Origin: Przewalskia tangutica
Lineage: Eukaryota > Streptophyta > Magnoliopsida > Solanales > Solanaceae
Length of the DNA: 64,000 bases
Reading direction: 5' to 3'
NCBI GenBank assembly: GCA_029844215.1
Contig: CM056729.1
Coordinates: 9,672,001-9,736,000, forward strand
Positions within the stretch are counted from its first letter, which is position 1. Each line of letters begins with the position of its first letter. The notes beneath the pieces are model-generated. The model did not search any database. It was not told where the DNA came from and saw only the letters and a list, made by a program, of their open reading frames with translations. Positions 47,279-60,330 of this stretch are shown here, in pieces. The translations under genes were made by a program, and so were the position numbers.

Positions 47279-49680
47279 TGTTATACCCCGTATTTCCAGA
47301 GTATGTACGTAAGGGAATACGTACAAAAGTTTAGCCTTAAAGATTAGGCCAAGTTCGAAATTGTGCACAACTCGATTAAAGAATCGTTTCGTAAACGTTT
47401 CCACGACTTTCGTAGGAAAATTCCGGCTATGTCATTTAGTATGTGTGCGGCATGTTCCGAGAGACGAAACATTGGGGACCAACGGGAGGGCGACACGCAC
47501 CTCCAATTGGTGGACTTGATAAATCGTGGGGCCATTGGATGAAGTTTGTACGTTTTGTGCCTTGCACAAAGTCAAGGAGTTGGTAGGATATTTGTGTTTA
47601 GTTAATCCTCACCCTACACTTGCCTTGCACTTGTCTTAATCTTGGCCATTGGTTGGCCACCTCTTGACCTATAAATACCCCCTTAGAGATGAAGAGTTCT
47701 TCATCCACAAAGCTTTCCAAGTCTAAAAATCCTTCCCTCTCCCTTTGTAAGCAATTCGTCAACACCCTCCTCGAGAAGCTTGGCCGAGGCTACCCCACCC
47801 CAGCCTAGCCGAAATCTACCTCCCTTGGTAGAAAAGTTGTCTTAGTATCGTTATAATGCCCAACCTACCCTAGCCCAAATCCCATAGTACTTAGTAGAAG
47901 TTGTGAAGAACTTCTAGGGTTTCTTGGAGCTACCTGGAGCGTCTGACTTAGGAGCTAAACCTTGCTCAGCGCGACTTTTCTAGGATATTTTTGGGCTTAC
48001 CGGGTAACTAATCCTAACCTCTTTTGAATTAGAGAATACATCTGTAGTAGTATTAGAATAAGTATTAAATACTTAGAAGAATATCGCAGAATAGAATTGA
48101 CTATTACCACAGTGAAGGGTTTAAAGAAGAATAATCAAACTATACTCACATAGAATTTGTTTTCTGATGAGACTTATATAGCTCACCGGGTAGGAAGTCT
48201 TGCCCGACTTACAGTAAATTATGAACCCTCTGTTTAGAATGACCTTGAGTAGTCTTTGATAGATATCTGTGACTATTATAGGTGACTCTCTGCGCGACAT
48301 ATTGACTTGGCGGTGCTTTTATTTGAGAAGGTATGTGATTCTTCCTAAAGCATGATATTTTACAATATATAGTACGGTGACGTCATACGTGTTAATCGAA
48401 TAATAACTACGGCAATGTCTTTGACTTAAGCTGAATAATACTTATGGTAATGCCTGGCTTAAGCTCGAATAATACTTACTGATGCCTCACTTAAGCACGA
48501 ATAACAAAGAATCAAAATATTTCAAAAGAATCTTGAATCATTTTTAACGTAAGATAAATATTTGGTTTTAAAACAAAAGCTTAAGAGTTATACTAGCTTT
48601 ATGGGAAGTTAGGTATATGACTTAAGAAGATAAAAAGGCTATTTACTTGTTTGTTTATAAAAGCCTTGTATTGATTTACATTAAGTGTAGTAAGATTTGT
48701 GTGATAAGTAGACATATTATGATGCTACAGGTTAGTGTCTTGAATTCTTTGTGTAAAAGGGTCATTCTTGTTGTGCTTACGTTGCTAACCGTAAGTCCAG
48801 TTATCTTGTTATTGTATCACCTACCCGCCATTGTTATACGAGGCTTGCCCATGATCTTGGTCTATACGGCTATCACGGTCTGTGAGACTATGCGGAGCAG
48901 CGGTATGCTCCGAGTTGATCATTCCGGTGTTTAGCCTGATGCGGGATTCACTATGCGGTCTGTTGAGACTACGCGGTCTTTTGAGGCTATGCGGTGCGGG
49001 AGCCTAGGCGGATCTGGGGTTGGCTGCCCCGATCGGGAATACCTCGTGCGGGTGCGTGTGTGACTATGCGAGTGCGGAAGTCGAGGACTAGGCACGCAGA
49101 ATGATACTATGGGCGATTGGCCTTGCCCGATCATTCGCGGCCTAGAATAGACTATTACGCTTTTCCTATTCTGTTGTTGTTTGTGATGTGACACTATGTG
49201 CAATTGACCGATTGTATTCGTGAAAAGGTTTTAAATACTTTGATTTTATTTGATTCTTTATAGTTTCACATACTTGGTACTGTTATCTTGACCTCGCCCG
49301 GGGCTGCGTTAAATCTGCATGGTAAGGGCAAGCAGTGCTAGATCCACTTAGGATCTTTGCGTTGGTGTCGGGAGCTCCATCTTCTAGGAGGCTCTACTTT
49401 TGGGTATGATCTCCATGTATTGTAGATAGTTTTATGCGATCGGGGTATGGCGGGAACCTGTCGCCATAGTTGTTACTTCCAGAGTGCAGTACTATTATGC
49501 GGTTGGGATATAGCGCAAAACTTGAGTTATTTATATTATGCGAAAACAGCTTTTCATCGAGATAAAGCGTATGTCTTATTTTATAAAGCTGTTTCTGTCT
49601 TGTTTTATATTCCGGTTACTCGATGTATGACTACTTGGGTGCCGGTAAGGCACGATCCACGGGCCGGGCAGGTCGTGACA
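47279..49680 (+). repeat. Gypsy 5' LTR
   Basis: 2,402 bp from TGTTATACCCCGTATTTCCA to GGGCCGGGCAGGTCGTGACA, with TATA box TATAAATA at 47670-47677. Homologous to the 3' LTR and to the solo LTR at 39047. Confidence 0.93.
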
Positions 49681-49885
49681 AAAGTGGTATCGAGCGATTA
49701 ATCCTCGGAAAGTGTCTACAGACCGTATCTAGTAAGTCTTGATTATCGGTGTGTTGTGCACCACACCAATAATCGTGAGGCTATAGGATATTTAGGATTG
49801 GTTTCCATTCTTCTCATTACGAGATCGTGCTTTAGAAAGTGTGTTATAGGTTGGACCCTCTAACGTATTCCTTTCCCATATGATT

Positions 49886-51120
49886 ATGCCTCGCGTAAGG
49901 CAACGGGCCCCGGAAGAGCAAAGCGTAGGAGGCTGCTAGCGAGACACCAGTCACGAGGGCTCGTGCCCGTCTATACGAGGCGGCGAGTTCTATGGCGCCG
50001 CTAGCCCAGCGAGACCACGATACCAGCGCCTCGCATCCCGCGGCTGAGGCGGAGGTTAAGTCTGAGAGATAGACTTTTGGCTAAAGTTGTGGCCCGTCTG
50101 AGAGAGGCTGGATCTGGCGGTTCGATTCGGCTCGGCTCGATCGCGCGTAGTGCACGAGGCGAATAGTTTGAGACTACGGGATTTCATAGTTGTAGCCCTC
50201 GAGTTTTACTGGTCGGCGGAAGATGATCCGCGAGTTCATCCGTCGGTGCGAGAGGATTATCACGGGTGATCGGGGCTTGGATGCAGTGTGACATTCGGTT
50301 CGTCGGTGCGTGATACCGCGATCGATTGGTTTGATTCATGGGAGCTTTCGGGAGAGCATGCCTCCGGTGGTATGGGATGAGTTTTGAGGCTTTTCTCACA
50401 CACTTCTTGCCTCCATGAGATGAGGAGGCACAGTGATACATTCTTGTTCTTTGAGACAGGAGGGCCTTGCGGTGAGAGTCTGATGTCGAGTTTGATTCTT
50501 TGGCTCGATATGTCCCATGCGGTAGCGAGAGATGGAGGGCGAGTGCATCGCTATGTCACTGGGCTAGATGATTACATGGCCGAGTCTTGTGCGGGTGTGT
50601 CCTTCACCCGAGCATGGACATAACCCGTATGCGAGCTCATGCTGCTGAGATGTGAGGCGTAGAGACGCCGGGTAGAGCGATATCGGCCCGGCGAAGAAGG
50701 CGAAGGCGGTTCTTTTGGTGGTCCTCGGGGTGGCGGCGTCGCCAAGTCGGTATTTGCACCACGGCCAGCGCGAGCGCTCTACCTCATTCGATCTGACCCG
50801 AGCGGTCGGCGGTCGGGGCCCGGGACTTGATTTCGAGTAGCGAAGTGCTAACCGTTGAATACGCTCGGTGTGCGTTATGGCGAACACCGTTCGGAGGCGT
50901 ACTCGGGAGCTGCTATACTTGTGGCGGCCAGGTCATTTCGCGAGTTTGTCGGCCGGGGCGGCGGCGGTGGTAGGGCCCGATCTACGGTGCATTGCCGCTT
51001 CTTCGTCCCAGCGATTACTCGCCCGGAGCAAGGTACATGGATCCGCGGGCGCGAGAGGTCGTGGCGCGAGTCGATTCTAGCGGTCCTCGAGCGCATTTAT
51101 GCTTTGTCGGTAAGCGGATC
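49886..51120 (+). pseudogene. Gypsy gag remnant
   Basis: Begins ATGCCTCGCGTAAGGCAACG after the 5' LTR and primer site. Frame is lost within about 20 codons and only short open pieces remain. Near 50906-50960 the sequence reads through a zinc-knuckle-like CYTCGG..GHF segment if one base shift is allowed. Confidence 0.65.
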
Positions 51121-51139
51121 GGAGGCCTCACTTTGATGT

Positions 51140-52430
51140 CGTCACAGTACCTTATCGGTTTAGGTTTGATGTGTATGCTTTGATAGATCCGGTTCTACTG
51201 CATCTATATATCTCCCTTGTTGCTAGTAGGATAGGGATAGAGCACGAGTCCATAGACCACTTTCGAGGTAGCTACGCGATGGTGATTCGGTGGTAGCTCG
51301 GCGGGTATATAGAGCTTGTCTGTGACCATTTACGATCGTCGGACCCTGGCGACTTGATAGAGTTGGAGATGATTGACCGGCGTGATTATGGGGATGGATT
51401 GGCTAGCTTGCTACGCCAATGTAGACTGAGAGAGAAAGTAATGCGGTTCGATTTCTGAGGAGGCGGTTGTGGAGTGGGAGGAGCACGGTATCGCGAGGGT
51501 AGGTTTATTTCCTACCTCAAGGCTAGGAAGATGGTACGAAGGGGTATATCTACCATCTCGTTCGGGTGTTTGATCTGAAGGCTGCGGTGCAGATTTTCCG
51601 TCGATTCGATGGTCGAGAGAGTTCCCGGGCGTGTTTCAGACGACCTCCGGGTATTCCTCACGAGAGGAGATTGAGTTTTGTATTGACATATTGCGGACAC
51701 TCGGCCTATTTCCATTCCGCCATCTGAATGGCACTGCCGAGTTGAGAGAGTTGAAGGATCGGCTTAGGGATTTGTTGGAGAAGGGCTTCATCGTGCCTAG
51801 TGTTTCTCCCGGGAGGCGCCGTATTGTTCGTGAAGAAGAAGGGCGGGGCCAGCGCGCATGTGTGTTGATTCTGACGGTGAACAAGGTGACCATTAAACGA
51901 ATACCCTTCCGGGATTGATGATTTGTTCGACCGATTGCGAGTGCGAGATGTTTCTCAAGATTGATCTGCGATCGGGCTATCATCAGTGCGAGTCGAGAGA
52001 GGTGGATGTCCCTAGATCGCATTCGGGACCGATGCGGGCATTATGAGTTCGAGAGTCATGTCTTTTGGGTTGACGATGCTCGTGTATTCATGGATTTGAT
52101 GAACCGAGTGTTCAAACCATTTTGGACACGTTTGTGATAGTGTTCATTGATGATATCTTGGTTTATTCTCGCTCGGAAGCGGAGCATGCGGAGCATTTGA
52201 GGCTATCTTGTGATTCTCGGGACCGGCATTTATCGCCAAGTTTTCCAAATGTGAGTTTTGGTTGACTTGATGGCGTTTCTTGGGCATATTATGGGTGATG
52301 GCATTCGAGTGGATCTGCCAAGATCGAGGCGATCGAGGACTTGGCCTGAACTCTTACTCGGCGAGGTTCGCGATTTTACGGGCCTTGCGAGGATATTATC
52401 GGTTCGTAGAAGTTTGCTTCTATCTACGCA
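51140..52430 (+). pseudogene. Gypsy protease and reverse transcriptase remnant
   Basis: Protease-like LIDPGST segment at about 51176-51200 (with frame shifts). RT segments include LRDLLEKGFIVPSVSPG (about 51757-51810), LNKVTIKR equivalents near 51880, KIDLRSGYH near 51960, and an in-frame VFIDDILVYSRSEAEHAEHL at 52140-52200 with the catalytic IDD. FLGHIMGDGI follows near 52275. Many one- and two-base gaps prevent a continuous frame. Confidence 0.85.
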
Positions 52431-52880
52431 CCATTGACTAGGTGACTCGGAAAGCGGCCAAGTTCGATGGTGATGCTTGTGGCGGGGTTTCGATTCTTGA
52501 AGGAGAGATTGGCGGCCGCCCCGTTCTTACTCTTCGAGGTCCGACGGTTATGTTGTGTATTGTGATCGTCGAGCATCGGGTTGGGATGTGTGTTGATGCA
52601 GCATGGCGAGTTATAGCATATGCATCGACGGTGAAGAAACACGAGAGGAACTACCCGCCATGATTTGGAGTTAGCGTAGTGATTCACACTTTGAAGATCC
52701 GAGGCACTATTTGTATGGGGTTCACGTGGATATTTATACAGACCACAAGAGCCTCCAAGACATCTTCACAGAGGAGCTGAACTTACGGCGAGACGGTGGT
52801 TAGAGTTGCTTAAGGATTACGATGTTGATATCTGTACCACGGGAAGGCGATGTTGTGGCGGATGCTCTTAGTCGTAGGTC
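52430..52880 (+). pseudogene. Gypsy RNase H remnant
   Basis: Segments APLTRLTRKAAKF (about 52430-52460), VIAYAS (52612-52630), KKHERNYP (52635-52660), IYTDHKSLQDIFT (about 52733-52770) and ADALSRRS-like codons near 52860 follow the RNase H order. Frame is broken. Confidence 0.8.
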
Positions 52881-53059
52881 GATGGGAGCCTATCGGATGT
52901 GCGGCTAGAGAGGAGGACATGGTTCGTGATTTGCATCGATTAGCGAGCCTTGGTGTCCGTTTGATTGATTCGATAGCGATGGGGTTAGAGTTCGTGAGGT
53001 TGCGAGTCTTCCATCGTCGAGGAGGTGAAGAAGCGGCATTCGAGGATCGGCTTTGATTC

Positions 53060-54360
53060 GATATCGTGATCTGACTCTTACGTGAGGGCAAGGGTCCTTT
53101 TGAGTAGCACTTGATGGGGTGCTAAGGTTTGAGGCGGTATGTGTTCGGATGTTTGAGACTTGCGAGTTCTTGGGAAGCACACGGCGCGCGTTACTCTATC
53201 CATCCGGTCGACCAAGATGTACCGACGCCTTAGATCGTGTATTGGTGGGATGGCTTGAAGAGAGGCGTTGCGAGTTCGTAGCTCGGTGCGTGTTGTCGGC
53301 AGTAAGGTAGAGCACGAGGCACGGTGGTTTGTTCTGACGATTGAGATCCCGACGGAAGTGGGAGGTAATCAACATGGACTTCATCGGGATTACCTCGCAC
53401 TCGGAGGAGACATGATTCTATATGGGTTATCGTCGACGGTGTGAAATCAGCCCACTTTCTTCCGTCGGACGACTTTTTGGTGAGATTATGCGAACTTTAC
53501 ATCAGAGATCGTCGGTGCATGGAGTCCCTACTTGATCATATCGACAGAGGAGCCGGTTCGGCTAACTTGGAGGTCCTTCGAGAGGTTTAGGGGCGCAGTG
53601 AGCACGATCGCATTTCATCCACGAGCAGACGGACAGCAGAGCGCACTATCGCACTCTTGAGGATATCTGCGAGCCGTGTTATTGACCGATGGTAGTTGGG
53701 AGGATCATTTGCCTCTAGTTGAGTTTGCGTATAATAATAGCTACCACTCCAGTATTCGGATGGCGCCTTATGAGGCCTTGTATGGGAGGAAGTGCGAGAT
53801 CGCCTATAGGTTGGTTCGATGTGGGCGAGTGCGGCTAGTGGGACCAGATTTGGTGCAGCGAGCGATGGATAAGGTGAAGCTTATCGAGGCGGCTAATGAC
53901 TCGAGTCGGCCAAGTCGTATGCAGATCATCGTCGTCGGCATCTTGAGTTCGAGGTTCATGATTGGGTTTTCCTAAAGGTGTCACCCATGAAGGGTGTGAT
54001 GAGATTTGGGAAGAAGAAACTCGACCCAGGTACATTGGGTCGTTTGATTGTCGCGAGGTAGGCAAGGTTGCCTATGAGTTGGATCTGCCGTCCGATCTGG
54101 AGGCGATCATCCGGTTTTCACGATCTATCTTTGAGGAGATGTATCGGGGATCCATCTAGGTACACCGATTGACGATGTCCAGTGACAGGGGTTATCGTAT
54201 GAGGAGATTCCCATAGCGATAGTCGATCGTCGAGTTAGGCGTCTGCGGACGAAGGGCGTGGCTTCCGTCAAAGTCTTGTGGCGAACGAGCTCGAGAGGAG
54301 ATGACGTGGGAAGCGAGGAGGACATGAGGCGAAGTATCCTCACCTATTTCCCACACCTCC
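53060..54360 (+). pseudogene. Gypsy integrase and C-terminal remnant
   Basis: DFITSHSEET-like and SAHFLP segments near 53370-53470. An open piece at 53676-53975 reads WEDHLPLVEFAYNNSYHSSI, RMAPYEALYGRKC and GPDLVQRAMDKVKLI, typical of gypsy integrase. The C-terminus near 54190-54350 carries IAIVDRRVRRLRTKGVASVK. Frameshifts occur between pieces. Confidence 0.85.
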
Positions 54361-54507
54361 GTGTAATTCACTTTCCTACTTGTAAATTTCCATTATCATT
54401 TATGCCTAAGTGTTTTTTTGTGGCCATGTGTGGCACTTACAAAGCTGCTTAAGCTTCGATAAATGTCTTGAGAAGGAACATTCGACGAATGTTTCTAGGA
54501 GGGAGAA

Positions 54508-56930
54508 TGTTATACCCGTATTTCAGTATGTACGTAAGGAATACGTACAAAAGTTTAGCCTTAAAGATTAGGCCAAGTTCGAAATTGTGCACAACTCGAT
54601 TAAAGAATCGTTTCGTGAAAGCGTTTCCACGACTTCGTAGGAAAATTCGGCTATGTCATTTAGTATTTTTGCGGATTTTTCCGAGAGGCGAAACATTTTG
54701 AACCAACGGGAGGCGACACTTGGCACCCTCCAATTGGTGGACTTGAATCGTCCATGGGACGAATTGGATGAAGTTTGGCGTTTTTGTGCCTTGCACAAAT
54801 CAAGGAGTTGGTAGGATATTTGTGTTTAGTTAATCCTCACCCTACACTTGCCTTGCACTTGTCTTAATCTTGGCCATTGGTTGGCCACCTCTTGACCTAT
54901 AAATACCCCTTAGAGATGAAGAGTTCTTCATCCACAAAGCTTTCAAGTCTAAAAAATCCTTCCTCTCCCTTTGTAAGCAATTCGTCCAACACCCTCCCCT
55001 TGAGAAGCTTGGCGAGGCTACCCCACCCCTAGCCTAGCGAAATCTACCCCCTCCTTGGTAGAAAAGTTGTCTTCTAGTATCGTTATAATGCCCAAAATAC
55101 CTAGCCCAAATCCCATAGTACTTAGTAGAAGTTGTGAAGAACTTCAGGGTTTCTTAGACTCTGGGAGCGTCTGACTTAGGAGCTAAACCTTGCTCAGTGC
55201 GACTTTTCTAGGATATTTTGGGCTTACCGAGGTAACTAATCCTAACCCTCTTTTGAATTAGAGAATACATCTTGTAGTAGTATTAGAATAAGTATTAAAT
55301 ACTTAGAAGAATATTGCAGAATAGAATTGAATTGTTACCACAGTAGAAGGGTTTAAAAGAAGAATAATCAACTGTACTTACATAGGAATGTTTTCACAGT
55401 AGACTTATATAGCTCACCGGGTAGGGAAGTGCTGCCCGACTTTCCGTAGAATTGTGAACCCTCTGTTTAGAATGACCTTGAGTAGTCTTTGATAGATATC
55501 TGTGACTATTATAGGTGACTCTGCGCGACATATTGACTTGGCGGTGGTTTTATTTGAGAAGGTATGTGATTCTTCCTAAAGCATGATATTTTACAATATA
55601 TAGTACGGTGACGTACATGTGTTAATCGAATAATAACTACGGCAATGTCTTTGACTTAAGCTGAATAATACTTATGGTAATGCCTGCTTAAGCTTTGAAT
55701 AATACTTCTAGAATGCCTCACGCTTAAGCTGAATAACAAAGAAGCAAAACATTTCAAAAGAATACTGAATCATTTTTAACGTAAGATAAATATTTGGTTT
55801 TAAAACAAAAGCTTAAGAGTTATACTAGCTTTATGGGAAGTTAGGTATATGACTTAAGAAGATAAAAGGAATCATTTACTTGTTTGTTTATAAAAGCCTT
55901 GTATTGATTTACATTAAGTGTAGTAAGATTTGTGTGATAAGTAGACATATTATGATGCTACCAGGTTAGTGTCTTGAATTCTTTGTGTAAAGGGTCATTC
56001 TTGTTGTGCTTAAGTTGCTAACAGGTAAGTCCGCTGTCTTGTTATTGTATCACCTACCCCCTTGTTATACAGTGCTTGCCCCGATCGGTCTATACGGCTA
56101 TGCGATGCTGTGAGACTATGCGAGCGGCGGTATGCTCCGTGATTGATCATTCGGGTGTTTAGCACGATGCGGGGATTCCACTATGCGGTCTGTTGAGACT
56201 ACGCGGTCTTTTGAGGCTATGCGAGTGCGGGAGCCTAGGCGGATCTGGGGTTAGCTGCCCCGATGCGGGAATACCTCATGCGAGTGCGTGTGACCTATGC
56301 GAGTGCGGAAGTCGGGACTAGGCACGCAGAATGATACTATGGGCGATTGGCCTTGCTTCGATCATTCGCGGCCTAGAATAGACCTATTCTGATTTTCCTA
56401 TTCTTGTTGTTGTTTGTGATGTGACATGTGCAATTGAGCGGTGTATTCGTGAAAAGGTTTTAAATACTTTGATTTTATTTGATTCTTTATAGTTTCACAT
56501 ACTTGGTACTGTTATCGACCTCCTTGAAAGTGCGTTCATCTGCCGCGGTAAGAGGCAAGCATGTGCTAGATCCACTTCCTTAGGATCTTTGCGTTGGTGT
56601 CAGGAGCTCCATCTTCTCCGGAGCTCTACTTTTGGATATGATCTCCTGTATTGTAGATAGTTTTGTCTGATCGAGGGTATGGCGGGGAACCCGTCCGCCA
56701 TAGTTGTTTACTTCCTTAAGTGCAGTAGTACTATTGTATGCACTGGGATGTAACTGCAAAACTTGAGTTATTTATATTATGCCGAAAGGCAAGCTTTTCT
56801 TCGGATAAACTGTGTCTTATTTTATAAACTGTTTCCTGTCTTGTTTTATATTCCGCTGGTTACTCTGATGTATGACTACTTGGGTGCCCCGGTAAGGCAC
56901 CAGTCACGGGCCCCGGAACGGGTCGTGACA
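54508..56930 (+). repeat. Gypsy 3' LTR
   Basis: 2,423 bp from TGTTATACCCGTATTTCAGT to CGGGTCGTGACA, TATA box at 54898-54905. Compared by eye with the 5' LTR, differences are dominated by short indels. Confidence 0.93.
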
Positions 56931-58146
56931 CTAACGCTGCCTTCAACTCTACTGTTTTTGATACTCCTAGTGTCACCATTGATCATGACATTTCTAATGC
57001 CTTCCCAACTACTTCTTTTGGCACGTCAAGTTCCACTGCCATTGTTTTTGGTACGTCAAGTGCCACCGCCACTGCCTTTGGCACAACCAATGCCACCACT
57101 GCTGCTCCGGACACTTATAGTGCCTTTGCTCCTACCCAAGGCGTCAACAACAACTATACTCCTGTTGGAGGCATTCACAATGCCTTTGCAACTCCTCAAG
57201 GGGGCGCTACTGCCCCAACACCTGTTGGTTTTCACCATGAACGTCCTGAAAAGTTCATGGGTGCTCACTTTAAGAGATAGCAGCAAAAGATACTATTTTT
57301 CCTGACGGTTATGGGAATATCACGTTTCCTAACATAAGATCCTCCACTAGTTGGGGAAGACGTGGACCCTCAGCCAAATAATTTGGCGGGAGGGGGCCAA
57401 GGTAACCATGTCGCTGACGACATGAGGATGGTTCGCGAAACATGAAAATATAGTAATTTCATGTGTATGAACTATATTCTAAACAGTTTGTTCGATCCAC
57501 TATACAAGGTGTTTTGCACCGTTGAAACTGCCAAGCAGTTATAGGACAAACTTCTGAAAAAGTACAACACCCAAGATGCGGGTAGTAAGAAGTTCATCAT
57601 TGGGAAGTTCCTGAAATTTCAAATGGTGGACAACAAAAGTGTGACATTCCAAGTCCAGGAATTCCAAATGATTCTACATCACCTGGATTTGGAAGGATTA
57701 AAGCCCAACGAACAATTCTTGGTTGGGGCATTAATCGAGAAGTTGCCTCTCTCGTGGACTGAGTTTATGAACTATCTAAAACTCAAAACGAAGGAGATGA
57801 CCCTAGATGAACTTATTATCAAACTCCAGATTCAGAAAGACAATAAGAAGGCCATGTCAAAGGGAAAACAACCCGCAGAGGCTAAGACAAACCTGACGGA
57901 AGTCAAAGGGAACTCAAGCAAGAAGCGGAAATTTCAGAAGGAAGACAAGCCCCAAACAACTGAAAAGTTCAAGGGAAATTGTAACCACTGTGGTATAATT
58001 GGTCACATGGCCAAATACTGCCGCAAGCTCAAACGTGAGAATAAGGCCAAAGGAAAGGCCAAGGCTAACATCGTTGAAGACACGCTCGTCAACGATATGA
58101 TTGAGGAGTTCTCAGCGGTAGTTAAGCTAACCTCGTTGAGAATCCG

Positions 58147-58620
58147 GTGCAATGGTGGCTAGACACGGGTGCTACCCGTCACATTTGTTCCAATAAAGAT
58201 GTCTTCTCCACATGTACACCAGTCACATATAAGAAATTGTTCATGTGCAACAATTCTTCTTCAGAGGTGCTGGGGGTAGGAAAGGTGACCCTAAAGATGA
58301 CGTCCGTAAATGAGCTGATTCTGAAGGAATTGATGCATGTCCCAGAAATTCGAAGAAATTTAATTTCTGGACCTCTGTTAGTAAATGATGGTTTTAGGCT
58401 AGTGTTAGAGGCTAACAAGTTTATAATCACTAAAAATGGAACTTTTGTAGGATGGGGCTTCGTCTGTGAAGGCCTCTTTAAGTTCAATGTTGCACCTGTA
58501 ATGCCTTCTATTTCAACTATCAATAAAATTGCACCTTCTACTTACTTGATTGAGTCATCTAATCTATGGCACCATAGATTATGACATGTAAACTATCAAT
58601 CTATCCAAAGATTGGTAAAT
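58147..58620 (+). pseudogene. Copia protease and GAG-pre-integrase remnant
   Basis: Aspartic protease motif WWLDTGATRHICSNKDVF at the start (58150-58203), VPEIRRNLISG further on, and LWHHRL at the GAG-pre-integrase start, interrupted by TGA at 58582-58584. It is in another frame from the gag zinc-knuckle piece, and gag ends at 58160, so the junction is a frameshift near 58140. Confidence 0.85.
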
Positions 58621-58639
58621 CTGGAATAATTATCGTCTA

Positions 58640-59260
58640 TTGACATAAATCCTCAACGTAAGTGTGAGGTGTGCATAGAGGCAAACATTTTCAAGAGTCC
58701 TTTTAGATCCGTCGAAAGGAATACCGCTCCTCTAGAACTTATACACACTGATATATGTGATTTAAAGTTTGCTCAAATTAGAGGGGGAAACAAGTACTTT
58801 GTGACTTTCATAGATGATGGCATAAGATTTTGTTACCTTTACTTACTAAAAAGTAGAGATGAAACATTTGAAGCATTCAAATGCTACAAAGCAGAAGTTG
58901 AGAATCAACTAGGAGGACGGATTAAAACTATCCGTAACGATAGAGGGGGAGAATATGTAGCGCCTTTTGAAAAACTTTGTACCCAATCGGGTATAGTTCA
59001 TCAAACAACGACTCCTTACTCACCTAAATCAAATGGGTGTTGTTGAACGCAAGAACCGAACACTAAAGGAAATGATGAATGCTCTACTCATCAATTCGGG
59101 CCTCCCTCAAACCATGTGGGAAGAAACTGTCCTTACCGCAAACATGATTATTAATAGAGTCCCACACAAGGGTAAAGACAAGACTTCATACGAGCTATGG
59201 AAAGGAAATAAACCTACATACAAGTATTTGAATGTATGAGGTTGTCTGACCAAGGTAAAA
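58640..59260 (+). pseudogene. Copia integrase remnant
   Basis: CEVCIEANIFKSPF (zinc-binding end), LELIHTDICDL (first catalytic Asp), KYFVTFIDDGIRFCYLYLLK, RNDRGGEY (second Asp) and HQTTTPYSPKSNGVVERKNR with the catalytic Glu follow in order. A one-base frameshift near 59036 separates the two open pieces, and a TGA follows KYLNV. Confidence 0.9.
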
Positions 59261-59469
59261 GTATTTATGCCAAAGCAGGTCGAGATTGGATCTAAGACTG
59301 TGGATTGTATATTCATCAGATATGCCAGTAACAGTAGTGCTTATCGCTTCATAGTGCACAAGTCGGATCATCCGGACATTTATGAAGATAGATCATGGAA
59401 TAAAGGAACACATGGTTCTTTGAAGACACATTTCCATATAAGGAAAATAACATAACCTCTCGCAAACGA

Positions 59470-60330
59470 AGTAATGAGCAAACCTCTGATGAACTAGGAG
59501 TCACTGACTATCTAGATCGAAACGGTTCAGATCTAGTAAATTCTGAAGTAGCTGATGATCCGGAATTTAGTATTCCAGATTCTCAGGACTTGGAAGATTC
59601 AGAGATGGAACCAAGGCAAAGCAAAAGGGCACGGAAGTACAAGTCCTTCGTTCCAGACTTTGTAGCTTATTTGGTTCAAGATGAACCACAGACAATCGCA
59701 GAAACATTGTCAACTCCAGAAGCACCGCTCTGGAAGGAAGCTTTAGAAAGTGAGATAAAATCTATTCTGCATAACCACACCTGGGAGTTGGCAGAACTTC
59801 CCCCACGACACAAACCGTTGGGTTGTAAGTGAATCCTTAAACGGAAGTTAAATGCAGATGGTTCTATCGACAAGTACAAAGCTAGGTTAGTAGTCAAGCG
59901 TTATCGCCAAAAGGAGAGCCTTGATTACTTTAACACCTACGCTCATGTGTCAAGAATTACATCCATACGTATGTTCATAGCTATCGCCGCCTTGCGGGAT
60001 CTTGAAATGCATCAAATGAATGTTAAGAATGTCTTCCTAAATGGTGATTTGGAAGAAGAAATATATATGGATCAACCTGAGGGGTATGTGGTTCCAGGAC
60101 AAGAGAAAAACGTATGTCGGCTTGTTAAATCGTTGTACGGGCTGAAACAAGCCCCTAAATAATAGCACGAGAAATTTGATAGTACTCTACTATCAAAAGG
60201 ATACGCCATTGATGAAGGTGACAAATGTGTCTACATGAAAGAAAGTGTCAAATCCTTCGTCATGATATGTCTATATGTAGATGACTTGTTGTTCACTGGA
60301 AGTAGTCCTGAATCCCAGAGACTAAGAACA
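59470..60330 (+). pseudogene. Copia reverse transcriptase remnant
   Basis: WKEALESEIKSILHNHTWEL, then a stop where GCKWI-type residues are expected (59829-59831), YKARLVVK, MNVKNVFLNGDLEEEIYMDQ, CRLVKSLYGLKQAPK followed by TAG, and the catalytic LYVDDLLFTGS at about 60270-60303. A frameshift near 60315 precedes the next open piece. Confidence 0.9.

Larger units (their letters stand above)
47279..56930 (+). mobile_element. Ty3/gypsy element, Tekay-type, nested
   Basis: A 9,652-bp element with LTRs 47279-49680 and 54508-56930, flanked by a perfect 5-bp duplication CTAAC (47274-47278, 56931-56935). The primer site TGGTATCGAGC (49685-49695) is one base short of the initiator-tRNA-Met complement TGGTATCAGAGC. 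The polypurine tract AGGAGGGAGAA lies at 54497-54507. The order gag, protease, RT, RNase H, integrase is gypsy. The C-terminal segment after the integrase (SYEE..IAIVDRRVRRLRTKGV then ASVKVLWR) is as in chromodomain-bearing Tekay/Del elements. All frames are broken by many short indels. Confidence 0.93.
47189..58140 (+). pseudogene. Copia gag, split by the gypsy insertion
   Basis: Starts at ATG 47189 (MTGQDQFNTENSTDAQGNPI), breaks at the gypsy target site after codon GGC ACT AAC, and resumes at 56936 in the same frame. The N-terminus is a low-complexity Thr/Ala/Pro/Gly repeat region. A TAG at 57278-57280 interrupts the HFKR..QQKILFFL motif, where relatives usually have tryptophan, and other stops and a frameshift follow. 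From 57623 a longer open piece covers the C-terminal part, ending with a CCHC zinc knuckle CNHCGIIGHMAKYC (57980-58021) that binds RNA in the particle. Confidence 0.88.

Noticed and set aside
50184..51183. Several overlapping open frames as genes
   Set aside because: They are chance frames in GC-richer broken gypsy gag; none shows a known domain in full.
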